Below are positions 1 through 7,317 of a stretch of DNA of 64,000 bases, piece after piece. Each line of letters begins with the position of its first letter. The stretch's first letter is position 1. The notes under the pieces were generated by a model. It was not told where the DNA came from, made no database searches, and saw nothing but the letters and a program-made list of their open reading frames with translations. Origin of the DNA: UBA5189 sp040389445 (GTDB lineage Bacteria > Chloroflexota > Limnocylindria > Limnocylindrales > CSP1-4); NCBI GenBank assembly GCA_040389445.1, contig JAZJZX010000002.1, forward strand, positions 186,001 to 250,000, in the 5' to 3' direction. The translations under genes and the position numbers were made by a program.

Positions 1-1
1 G

Positions 2-1171
2 TTCTTCGCGTTCTCCCTGCTCATCACGATCCCCGGCCTGATCTTCATCCTCCTCACGCCCCTCAGCGGCGGCAAGGCCGGCCTCAAGTTTTCGATCGAC
101 TACACGGGCGGCACCACCTGGTCGATCCGGTTTGCCGATCCGAACGTGACCGCGGTCCAGGTTCGTGAGGCGTTGGCCACCCTGGGTCAGGCCGATGCCA
201 CGGTCGCGATGACGGGGGCGAAGTTCTTCGACATTCGGTTGTCGAAGCTGGACCTGCGTTCCATCGAACCTTCGCCGACGCCGGTGCCGACCCTGTCCGC
301 GGCCCCGACGGTTGCGCCGACCACGTCGCCGGGAGCCTCTGCCAGCCCCGTCGCCTCCTCGAGCCCGGGTCCGTCGGCGACTCCCACGCCCACGCCCACG
401 CCCACATCCAGCCCGACACCCGCCCCGACACCCGCCCCGACCGCGTCGCCCGAACCCAGCCCGTCGCCCTCGGCGAGCGCCGCGCCCGTGGGCAACACGC
501 AGGTCCCGACGGACGGCGAGATCGGTCGAATCGCGACCGGGCTTCAGGCGGCCCTCGGCCCGATCGCGGAACAGCGCTCGCTGTCCTCCATCGGAGCGGT
601 CGTCAGCTCGGACCTGATCAACCAGGCGATCATCCTGATCCTGGTGGGCAGCCTGGGGATCCTCGGCTGGATCACGCTTCGATTCCGGGACGTGAAGATG
701 GGCGTCACGGCCCTCGTGGCCCTGCTCCACGACGTCATCGTGGTGCTCGGCGTGTTCGCCATTCTCGGGACGTTCCTCGACGTCCAGATCGACGGGCTGT
801 TCGTCACCGCGATGCTGACGGTCATCGGCTTCAGCGTCCACGACACGATCGTGGTGTTCGACCGGGTGCGCGAGAACCGCATTCGCCATGCCGGCGAGCC
901 GTTCGCCGAAATCGTGAACCACTCGCTCCTCCAGACGTTCGGCCGCTCCGTGACCACGAGCTTCACGGTCGTGCTCACGCTCACGGCGCTGCTCCTGTTC
1001 GGCGGGTCGGCCACGGAGGAATTCGTGCTGGCCCTGTTGATCGGGATCATTTCCGGCACCTACTCGTCGATCTTCAACGCGAGCCCGCTCCTGGTCGTCT
1101 GGCAGGAGCGCGAGGATCGCCAGCGTGGCCGTGTCGGCGGCCCTCCGACCGCCCGCCGCGCCTCCGTATAA
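2..1171 (+). CDS. secF: Protein translocase subunit SecF (5' end outside window)
   Basis: SecF works with SecD to drive preprotein export through SecYEG using the proton gradient. The reading frame is open from base 2; it begins in transmembrane segment 1, followed by the SecF-type periplasmic opening IDYTGGTTWSIRF. Downstream come the family blocks ALLHDVIVVLGVFAILG and the signature GFSVHDTIVVFDRVREN (canonical GYSxNDTVVVFDRxREN), then LLQTFGRSVTTS and a last membrane pair, so the C-terminal half is complete. The odd feature is a Pro/Ser/Thr/Ala-rich insertion of about 75 residues encoded at 266-493 in the periplasmic domain between TM1 and TM2, which ordinary SecF lacks. The start codon and presumably secD lie upstream of the window. 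A GC hairpin follows the stop directly. Confidence 0.95.
   Translation, partial: FFAFSLLITIPGLIFILLTPLSGGKAGLKFSIDYTGGTTWSIRFADPNVTAVQVREALATLGQADATVAMTGAKFFDIRLSKLDLRSIEPSPTPVPTLSAAPTVAPTTSPGASASPVASSSPGPSATPTPTPTPTSSPTPAPTPAPTASPEPSPSPSASAAPVGNTQVPTDGEIGRIATGLQAALGPIAEQRSLSSIGAVVSSDLINQAIILILVGSLGILGWITLRFRDVKMGVTALVALLHDVIVVLGVFAILGTFLDVQIDGLFVTAMLTVIGFSVHDTIVVFDRVRENRIRHAGEPFAEIVNHSLLQTFGRSVTTSFTVVLTLTALLLFGGSATEEFVLALLIGIISGTYSSIFNASPLLVVWQEREDRQRGRVGGPPTARRASV
266..493 (+). repeat. Low-complexity Pro/Thr/Ser/Ala insertion in secF with short tandem repeats
   Basis: Within secF the sequence turns into degenerate CCCACG-type (Thr-Pro) hexamers at about 383-406 and repeated CCCGACAC/CGCCCCGACA units at about 411-440, encoding PTPTPT and PAPTPAPT runs. 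The frame is preserved throughout, so the insertion is translated. It would form a flexible, extracytoplasmic mucin-like linker. Confidence 0.85.
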
Positions 1172-1188
1172 GGCGGCGGCAAGCCGCC
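1172..1188 (+). terminator. GC hairpin directly after secF
   Basis: GGCGGC (1172-1177) pairs with GCCGCC (1183-1188) around a five-base GGCAA loop, starting one base after the secF stop codon. There is no T-run, so it is at best a weak or factor-assisted terminator before recJ. Confidence 0.35.
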
Positions 1189-1216
1189 GTGCAGCCGCCC
1201 GTGGCATCCTGAGGAC

Positions 1217-3055
1217 GTGCTCCAGCCGCGGGCCCACTGGGTCTTCCCCGAATCGTCGCCGCCACCTGACGACCTCGTTGCCGCGGCAGCCGAGCTGGGC
1301 CTCGGACCCTGGGCCGCGACCCTGCTGATGCGGCGGGGCGTGACCGATGCCGCCGGCCTTGCCGTTCATCTGGGCGAGCCGCGCGTCGGACTCCACGACC
1401 CGCGCCTCCTGCCGGACGCTGATCGCTTCCTGGCGCGCGTCGAGCAGGCTCGCGACCGAACCGAAACCACCCTCGTCTTCGGCGACTTCGATGCCGACGG
1501 CATCACCGGGCTCGCGGTCCTGACGCTCGCCCTGCGGGCCTTTGGCGTGACGGTGATCCCCTATGTCCCGTCGCGCCTCGACGAGGGTCACGGTCTGTCG
1601 CTCGCTGCCCTGGATGCCGCCGAGCGGGAGGGCGCACGCCTCCTCATCACCGTGGACACCGGGACGACCAGCATCGCCGAGATCGCTGCTGCGCAGGCGC
1701 GCGGGATCGACGTGCTGGTCACCGATCACCATCGCGTCCCGGTCCAGTTGCCGAACGCAGTCGCGATCGTCAACGCCCATCGGCCCGAGAGTCGCTATCC
1801 CGATCGTCGGCTGTCGGGAGCGGGAATCGCGTTCACGCTGGGCAGGCTGTTGCTGGGCGATGGCCCTCAGGCCCTCGCCCTGGCCGACCTGGCCGCGATC
1901 GGGACCATCGCCGACGTGGCCCCGATCCTCGGTGAGAACCGGTCGATCGTGCGCCTGGGGCTGGACCGGATGCGGGCACAACCTCGGCCCGGTATTTCGG
2001 CCCTGCTCGCCGGCGCGGGCGTCGCGACGGCGGCCGTGGACGTCGAGACGCTGGCGTTCGCCGTGGCGCCACGGCTCAATGCGGCCGGACGGGTGGGGGA
2101 GGCCATGGACGCGGCGCGACTGCTGCTGACCGAGGATCCGGACGAGGCCTCGGCGCTGGCGGCCGTCCTGGAAACCGCAAACCTCCACCGGAGGGACCTC
2201 ACCAGGCAGGCGGTGGCCGAGGCGCGAACTTCCCCCGATGCGCTGGACGACGCCCCCGCCACGATCGTTCGCGGCCCGTGGCCGGTCGGCGTGGTCGGAC
2301 TCGTTGCTGCACGCCTTGCCGATGAACGCGGGCGCCCGGCCATCGTGGGTGCTGAGATCGGTGAAGTCGTACGAGCGTCCTGCCGCGGAGACGGCACGCT
2401 GCACCTCGCCGATACGCTGGCCGCGTGCGGGGATCTCCTTATTCGCCATGGCGGTCACGCCGGTGCAGCCGGGTTCGAGATCGAGGCACGCGACTGGGGG
2501 ATGTTCCGTGAACGGTTCATGGCGCTCGCGCTCGCGGCCGGACCACTGGATGGAGCCCCGGTCCTCGACATTGACCTGGCTCTTCCGGCGCTCGAGGTGG
2601 ACTACCGTCTCCATGCCGGGGTGGCGAAACTTGGCCCCTGGGGGGTCGGCAACCCGGAGCCGCTGGTCGCCGTCCTGGGGCTGACGGTCACCAGGGCGCG
2701 CGAGGCCGCCGGAGGACACACCCAGCTCGTGCTGAAGCGCCGGCTCGACGTCCTCGACGGGATCGCATTCGGTTGGCCGGAACTGGCCGGCCAGGTGCAT
2801 GAGGGAGATCGCGTGGACGTCGTCGCGCGGCTGGTGAGCCGGAAGTTCGGCGGCGTCGAATCGCTGCAGCTCGACATCCGGGACGTGGCGCCTGCCGGGT
2901 TCGTGGCGCCCGACGGGCTCATGGCGTCTGCCGGGCTCATGGCGCCCGACGGATCGCAGACCGACGCTCCGGATGGGGCGTCGGGGCCGACCGCGGCTGG
3001 CGTTCCTGGAAGCGAACCCGCTGCCGCCATGGTCGGCGCGCGGTCGGACGCGTGA
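1217..3055 (+). CDS. recJ: Single-stranded-DNA-specific exonuclease RecJ
   Basis: RecJ is a 5'-3' ssDNA exonuclease acting in recombinational and mismatch repair. The 612-residue product shows the DHH phosphoesterase motifs in order: FGDFDADGITG (motif I, residues about 90-100), ITVDTGTTS (II), VTDHHRVP (III, the DHH itself) and LSGAGIAF (IV), then the DHHA1 motif GGHAGAAGF and a C-terminal OB-like region. The last ~50 residues are a low-complexity PDGLMA/SAGLMA tail. The GTG start at 1217 lies directly after GAGGAC; a CATCCT six bases upstream could be a -10 for a leaderless message. The stop overlaps the next gene by GTGA. Confidence 0.95.
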   Translation: MLQPRAHWVFPESSPPPDDLVAAAAELGLGPWAATLLMRRGVTDAAGLAVHLGEPRVGLHDPRLLPDADRFLARVEQARDRTETTLVFGDFDADGITGLAVLTLALRAFGVTVIPYVPSRLDEGHGLSLAALDAAEREGARLLITVDTGTTSIAEIAAAQARGIDVLVTDHHRVPVQLPNAVAIVNAHRPESRYPDRRLSGAGIAFTLGRLLLGDGPQALALADLAAIGTIADVAPILGENRSIVRLGLDRMRAQPRPGISALLAGAGVATAAVDVETLAFAVAPRLNAAGRVGEAMDAARLLLTEDPDEASALAAVLETANLHRRDLTRQAVAEARTSPDALDDAPATIVRGPWPVGVVGLVAARLADERGRPAIVGAEIGEVVRASCRGDGTLHLADTLAACGDLLIRHGGHAGAAGFEIEARDWGMFRERFMALALAAGPLDGAPVLDIDLALPALEVDYRLHAGVAKLGPWGVGNPEPLVAVLGLTVTRAREAAGGHTQLVLKRRLDVLDGIAFGWPELAGQVHEGDRVDVVARLVSRKFGGVESLQLDIRDVAPAGFVAPDGLMASAGLMAPDGSQTDAPDGASGPTAAGVPGSEPAAAMVGARSDA

Positions 3056-4296
3056 ACCGTCGACGCACCGCCGGCTCACTGCCGCGCGGCATCTCGCTCG
3101 CGGGATTGCCTCGCGCGGACCTGGCAGCAGGCATCGGTCTGCTCGTCATCGGATTCCTGAGCTTCTCGCTGCTCACCGGCAACGTGCTGCCTGGTTCCGG
3201 CGGCAACGGCGGCAACGGCAACGGTGATGGTGGTCCCCGCCGCACGCCGACGCCATCCAACGTCGTCATCGTGGACCCGAGGGCCGACGTGCTCGGGACC
3301 ATCGTGTATGTGAAGGCGGGCAACGTCTGGCTTCAGCGAGGAGCGAAGGCGACTGCCCTCACCTCGGGGGGCCGCGACTCGATGGCATCGATCTCGGCCG
3401 ATGGGCAGTGGATCTATTTCATCCGGACCGCCGACGAATCGGGGCGCTGGCGCGTCGGCGGGGTGGCCCGGCGGTTCCGCCTCGCCACGGCCTCGCTCAT
3501 GCGGATTCGGCCAGATGGTGCTGCAGCGCCCGAGGTGCTGCTGGCAGGACGGATCACCTCGGGTCAGTACACGTGGTCGTACTTCCTGCGGCAACCGGTC
3601 GTTTCCCCGGACGGTTCCCGCATCGTCGTGATCACGGACGGACCGGACCCGGCCAAGAGCGATGTCGTGCTGAAAGAGTTCGATCCGGTGGCCGGCACCC
3701 TGACATCCCTCAAGGCCCCCCAGGTTTCCCCGTTGGGACACCAGGACCCGGCGTGGTCGCCGGACGGCAGCTCGCTCCTGTTCGTCAAGAACGCGCGGGA
3801 CGGTTCGCGCGGGGCGCCTGTCGTCATGCGCTACGACTTCGCGACCGGCAAGGCCACCGCCGTCACCGGGCCCGGGTACACCTCGCCGGCGTGGTCACCC
3901 GACGGGCGGTACATCGCGGCCACGAGAACGACGACCTTCGGGACCGACGTCGTGATCCTGGACGCCCTGCGCGGCACGGAGCTGCTGCGCGTGACCGGCG
4001 ACGAGCGGAGCTTTGCGCCCGTCTGGTCCCCGGCAGGGGATGCGATCGCCTACCTGTCGATCGATGGCGGCGTGACCGATCTGTGGCTGGCCAACCTCGA
4101 CGCCACCGACACGCTTGCCCTGAAAGGCGAACCCCTTGCGCTGACGATCGCGGCCGGACTCGACGCTGCGTCACGGCCGGGGTGGTGGATCCCGCGGGAA
4201 TTGCTCCCCACGCCGCCGCCGACGCCGACGCCCGTGCCGACGGTCAGCCCCGCCGGGTCTGGCGGCACGCTGCCCGCCGCGTCCGTTGTGCCGTGA
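3052..4296 (+). CDS. Membrane-anchored TolB-like (PD40/WD40-like) beta-propeller protein
   Basis: A 414-residue protein with one N-terminal transmembrane segment (about residues 24-44, GIGLLVIGFLSFSLLTG), a Gly/Asn linker, and at least four PD40 propeller blades: SPDGSRIVV, AWSPDGSSLLF, AWSPDGRYIA and VWSPAGDAIAYL. It ends in a Pro/Thr-rich tail (PPPTPTPVPT). The topology predicts a propeller anchored on the outer face of the membrane. TolB-type propellers bind proteins or peptides, but no TolA, Pal or other Tol partner is present here, so a Tol-Pal role is not implied. It starts with GTG overlapping the recJ stop (GTGA), so it is probably co-translated with recJ. Exact function unknown. Confidence 0.8.
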   Translation: MNRRRTAGSLPRGISLAGLPRADLAAGIGLLVIGFLSFSLLTGNVLPGSGGNGGNGNGDGGPRRTPTPSNVVIVDPRADVLGTIVYVKAGNVWLQRGAKATALTSGGRDSMASISADGQWIYFIRTADESGRWRVGGVARRFRLATASLMRIRPDGAAAPEVLLAGRITSGQYTWSYFLRQPVVSPDGSRIVVITDGPDPAKSDVVLKEFDPVAGTLTSLKAPQVSPLGHQDPAWSPDGSSLLFVKNARDGSRGAPVVMRYDFATGKATAVTGPGYTSPAWSPDGRYIAATRTTTFGTDVVILDALRGTELLRVTGDERSFAPVWSPAGDAIAYLSIDGGVTDLWLANLDATDTLALKGEPLALTIAAGLDAASRPGWWIPRELLPTPPPTPTPVPTVSPAGSGGTLPAASVVP

Positions 4297-4298
4297 CA

Positions 4299-5165
4299 AT
4301 GGGGCCTGTGTACCTGGAGCGGCTGTCGGCGCGCAGCCTTCAGGTCGGGTCGGTCCTGTGTCTCGGCATTGATCCGGACGTTGCGACCCTGCCGGCGGGG
4401 TTTCCGAGGACGCTGGCCGGACTGGAGCGCTTCGCGCGCCTGCTCCTCGAGTGCGCGGCGCCCTATGCGGCCGCAGTCAAGCCGAACCTTGCGTTCTTCG
4501 AGGCTTACGGCAGCGCGGGCATGGCGGCGCTGGAGCGCATTCGAGCCGCGGTGCCGACCGGCATTCCGGTGATCGCCGATGCGAAGCGGGGCGACATCGG
4601 CACGACGGCGGCACGCCAGGCGGTCGCCCTGTTCGACGCGCTCGGGGCGGACGCCGTCACAGTCAATCCGTACCTCGGATCAGATGCCGTGGAGCCCCTG
4701 CTCGAGCGGCTGGACCGCTTCGCCTACGTGCTCTGTCGCACGTCGAACCCCGGTGCCGGCGAGCTCCAGGACCTGCCGGTCGAGGCCGACGGTACCGCAC
4801 CGCGCGAAACGCTCTACGCACGCGTCGCGCGCCGAGCCACGGGCTGGGGACCCGGTGGGACCGTGGGTCTGGTCGTGGGCGCGACGGCGCCCGATGAACT
4901 CGAGCACATCCGCTCCGTCGCCCCGGGGCTCGCGTTCCTGGTCCCCGGCGTGGGCGCGCAGGGCGGTGACATCGATGCCGTCCGCAGGGCCGGCCCGGCG
5001 ATGTCGGACCCGGCCGGTGGCCGGCCGGGCGGGGGACTGCTCGTGAACGTTTCACGGGGAATTTCGGGAGCCGCCGGTGCGGGAGCAGGCGCGGGCGGCG
5101 ATCCCGGCGAGCAGCTGGCGGCGGCTGCCGCCGGCTGGTCCGGCCGACTCTCTGTGCTACCCTAA
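4299..5165 (+). CDS. pyrF: Orotidine 5'-phosphate decarboxylase, type 2
   Basis: Catalyses OMP to UMP, the last step of de novo pyrimidine synthesis. The TIM-barrel shows the type-2 pattern: LCLGIDPDV near the N-terminus, VKPNLAFFEAYGSAG (substrate loop) and the catalytic tetrad region VIADAKRGDIGTTA, then VNPYLGSDA and LVPGVGAQGGD for the phosphate site. The length, 288 residues, fits. The C-terminal tail is Gly/Ala-rich (GAAGAGAGAGG). Three starts are possible: GTG 4293 (GTGA overlap with the upstream stop), ATG 4299 and GTG 4308. A GACAAT box at 4295-4300 sits seven bases before GTG 4308, which would give a leaderless message. The remaining pyr genes are not in the window. Confidence 0.92.
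   Translation: MGPVYLERLSARSLQVGSVLCLGIDPDVATLPAGFPRTLAGLERFARLLLECAAPYAAAVKPNLAFFEAYGSAGMAALERIRAAVPTGIPVIADAKRGDIGTTAARQAVALFDALGADAVTVNPYLGSDAVEPLLERLDRFAYVLCRTSNPGAGELQDLPVEADGTAPRETLYARVARRATGWGPGGTVGLVVGATAPDELEHIRSVAPGLAFLVPGVGAQGGDIDAVRRAGPAMSDPAGGRPGGGLLVNVSRGISGAAGAGAGAGGDPGEQLAAAAAGWSGRLSVLP
5155..5163 (+). promoter_or_regulatory. Extended -10 (TGCTACCCT) upstream of tatA
   Basis: TGC followed by TACCCT lies at the extreme 3' end of pyrF, about 50 bases before the tatA ATG. It fits the TGnnAnnnT pattern seen repeatedly in this window; no convincing -35 is visible. Confidence 0.45.
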
Positions 5166-5213
5166 CCGCCGTTCCGAGGCAGTGCGCCGCGGCTTCAGCG
5201 CGAGTTGGACACC

Positions 5214-5504
5214 ATGCCGTTCATCGGGAATCTCGGGCCCACCGAACTGATCATCATCCTGGTCATCGCCCTGCTCGTTCTCGGCCCCGGAAAGCTTCCC
5301 GAGGTCGGGACGGCGCTGGGCAAGGGAATCAGGGAGTTCCGCAAGGCCGCCTCCGATGTCAAGGAAGCGGCAAGCGTCGATCCGATCGTGCCGGAGGCGC
5401 CGAAGCCGAACGTGCTGCGGCCCTCCGCCCCGGCCACGACTCCCGACGCCCCTCCCGCGGGCGAACCCGCATCCGGTCCCGGGCCTGAGGCGCCGGCGTC
5501 CTGA
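5214..5504 (+). CDS. tatA: Sec-independent protein translocase TatA
   Basis: TatA polymerises to form the twin-arginine translocation pore for folded proteins. The 96-residue product has a short N-terminus, one hydrophobic helix (ELIIILVIALLVLG), the hinge GPGKLPEV and the amphipathic helix GTALGKGIREFRKA, then an Ala/Pro-rich tail. I chose ATG 5214 (MPFIGNLG); a TTG at 5205 would add three residues. It is followed 27 bases later by tatC, giving a minimal TatAC system; no separate tatB is seen nearby. Confidence 0.93.
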   Translation: MPFIGNLGPTELIIILVIALLVLGPGKLPEVGTALGKGIREFRKAASDVKEAASVDPIVPEAPKPNVLRPSAPATTPDAPPAGEPASGPGPEAPAS

Positions 5505-5531
5505 TCGGGCGACGGCCCGACCGCCCAACGC

Positions 5532-6356
5532 ATGGACGACGAATCGACGAGGCCATCGCCGATGCCCACGGACGACGGGACGGACGACACGGCCGTCGAC
5601 GACGACGACGGGACGCCATCGACTGAACCGGCGCCGTCGGCTGCGGATCCAACCGATGCCGCGGTGTCGATGTCCCTCGTGGACCACCTCGCCGAGCTGC
5701 GGAACCGGATCGTCTGGTCCCTGCTGGGGGTCGGACTTGGAGCGGTTGTCGGATTCCTGGCGGGCGAGCAGATCATCACGTTCCTGCGTTCGCCCCTGCC
5801 GGACGACCTGACGCTCTACTACAACAGCATTGGCGATCCGTTCGCCATCCGGGTCCGGATCGCGCTCGTGACCGGGGTCATCCTGGCGATGCCGGTGATC
5901 CTGTGGCAGGTGTGGCGATTCATCTCCCCGGGGCTGACCGCCTCGGAGCGTCGCGCCATCCTGCCGTGGATTCCTGCCGCGCTCGCCTTCTTCGCGGTTG
6001 GCGTGGGCATCGCCTACGTGATCCTGCCGTTTGCGGCGGCCTTCCTCCTGGCCTTCCAGACCAATGACCTCAAGCCGCTCCTCACGGCGCGTGAGTACTT
6101 CGATTTCGTGAGCACCATGTTTCTCGCGTTCGGGCTCCTGATGGAGTTCCCGATCCTGCTCGTCGGACTCTCGCGGGTCGGGATCGTGACATCGGCGCGC
6201 CTGCGTCGCTCGCGCCGCCTGATCATCCTCGCGATCGCGGTCTTCGCCGCCATCGCGACGCCGGGCGGAGACCTCGTCAGCCCGGTCGTCCTGGGCCTGA
6301 CGCTGTACGTCCTGTTCGAGGGCACGATCGTGGTGATTCGCCGGAGCGGGCGCTGA
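5532..6356 (+). CDS. tatC: Sec-independent protein translocase TatC
   Basis: TatC is the polytopic receptor for twin-arginine signal peptides. The 274-residue protein carries the family start SLVDHLAELRNRI, followed by six predicted membrane helices and the region LTAREYFDFVSTMFLAFGLLMEFPILL, ending in ATPGGDLVSPVVLGLTLYVL, all characteristic. It has an unusual ~46-residue, Asp/Pro-rich cytosolic N-terminal extension; an in-frame ATG at 5670 would remove it and give a conventional start. The gene is paired with tatA. Confidence 0.95.
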   Translation: MDDESTRPSPMPTDDGTDDTAVDDDDGTPSTEPAPSAADPTDAAVSMSLVDHLAELRNRIVWSLLGVGLGAVVGFLAGEQIITFLRSPLPDDLTLYYNSIGDPFAIRVRIALVTGVILAMPVILWQVWRFISPGLTASERRAILPWIPAALAFFAVGVGIAYVILPFAAAFLLAFQTNDLKPLLTAREYFDFVSTMFLAFGLLMEFPILLVGLSRVGIVTSARLRRSRRLIILAIAVFAAIATPGGDLVSPVVLGLTLYVLFEGTIVVIRRSGR

Positions 6357-6374
6357 GCGGCCCACGGTCGAGCG

Positions 6375-6380
6375 TAGACT
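6375..6380 (+). promoter_or_regulatory. -10 box TAGACT of rapZ, start codon 7 bases downstream
   Basis: TAGACT is followed by GATCGAC and then the rapZ ATG at 6388. A transcript starting at the usual distance from this -10 would begin on or next to the A of the start codon, i.e. be leaderless. No Shine-Dalgarno sequence precedes the ATG. Confidence 0.5.
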
Positions 6381-6387
6381 GATCGAC

Positions 6388-7317
6388 ATGGCGACCACGG
6401 ATCCCGCGGCCTCCGCGCCGGGGAACGCAGACCGACTTCCGGAACCCGAGCCGGATCATCCGCACGTCGTGATCCTCAGCGGGCTCTCGGGTGGCGGCAA
6501 GACAGCCGCGGCCAAACTGTTCGAGGACCTGAATTACATCGTGGTGGACAACCTGCCCGGTGAGTTGCTGCCCAACCTGGCGGAATTGGTGTCGGCCGAC
6601 CGGACCCGGTACGCGCGGGTGGCCATCGTGCTCGATGTCCGTGCCGGCGACGCCGAGGCGGCCTACCGGGCCATGCGCGGCGCGCTGGAAGGCCGCGGGA
6701 TTCGACCCCAGGTCTTCTTTCTGGAGGCGCGGGACGAGGTACTGATCCGCCGCTTCTCGGAGACGCGTCATCGGCACCCGCTCGGCGAGGGGCGCGGGGT
6801 CGCGGCCGCCATCGCCGATGAGCGGAAGTTGCTCGATGCCGTGCGAGCGGAGGCAGACGTCGTCCTGGATACGTCGGATCTGGCCCTGCGCGAGCTGCGC
6901 GAGCGACTGTTCGTCCGACTGGCCGACCTCGAACCGGACCGGATGTCGATCCAGCTCATCAGCTTCGGGTTCAAGTTCGGCGTTCCTCTCGAGGCGGACC
7001 TCGTCTTCGATGCGCGGTTCCTCCAGAATCCGTACTACCTCCCCGAGCTGCGCGAACATTCCGGTCTGACCGAACCAGTGCGAGCCTTCGTGCTCGGCCA
7101 GCCTGCCGCGGGACGGTTCCTGGACCTCCTGAAGCCGCTGCTCGCGTTCTCGATCCCGGCCTTCGAGGATGAGGGCAAGAGTCGCCTGACCATCGCCATC
7201 GGCTGCACGGGCGGCCAGCATCGATCGATCGTTCTGATCGAGGAACTGGCGTCGTGGCTGCGCGCCGAGGGTCACGGCCCGGTGGGGGTCTTCCATCGCG
7301 AGCTCGAGCGCCGATGA
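6388..7317 (+). CDS. rapZ: RNase adapter/nucleotide-binding protein RapZ (YvcJ)
   Basis: RapZ-family P-loop protein. In E. coli it regulates GlmZ decay and amino-sugar synthesis; in Gram-positives YvcJ hydrolyses GTP. Residues 32-39 form the P-loop GLSGGGKT, followed by LFEDLNYIVVDNLP (family consensus LEDlGyfcvDNLP). The C-terminal domain has ISFGFKFGVP, DARFLQNPYYLPELR and the signature GCTGGQHRS. Length 309 residues with a Pro-rich N-terminal tail of about 25. Its stop overlaps yvcK by ATGA, forming the classic rapZ-yvcK-whiA operon. Start at ATG 6388, seven bases after a TAGACT box. Confidence 0.95.
   Translation: MATTDPAASAPGNADRLPEPEPDHPHVVILSGLSGGGKTAAAKLFEDLNYIVVDNLPGELLPNLAELVSADRTRYARVAIVLDVRAGDAEAAYRAMRGALEGRGIRPQVFFLEARDEVLIRRFSETRHRHPLGEGRGVAAAIADERKLLDAVRAEADVVLDTSDLALRELRERLFVRLADLEPDRMSIQLISFGFKFGVPLEADLVFDARFLQNPYYLPELREHSGLTEPVRAFVLGQPAAGRFLDLLKPLLAFSIPAFEDEGKSRLTIAIGCTGGQHRSIVLIEELASWLRAEGHGPVGVFHRELERR

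Noticed and set aside
383..440. CRISPR-like short repeats
   Set aside because: The units are 6-10 bases, contiguous and without spacers; they encode a Thr/Pro linker inside secF.
1125..1328. Small frames in the secF-recJ junction
   Set aside because: They are short Arg/Pro-rich readings overlapping the ends of both genes without ribosome sites.
4299..5165. A separate fused protein formed by the long open frame running from 3408 through pyrF
   Set aside because: The upstream part of that frame is an out-of-frame reading of the TolB-like gene; the real pyrF begins near 4293-4308.
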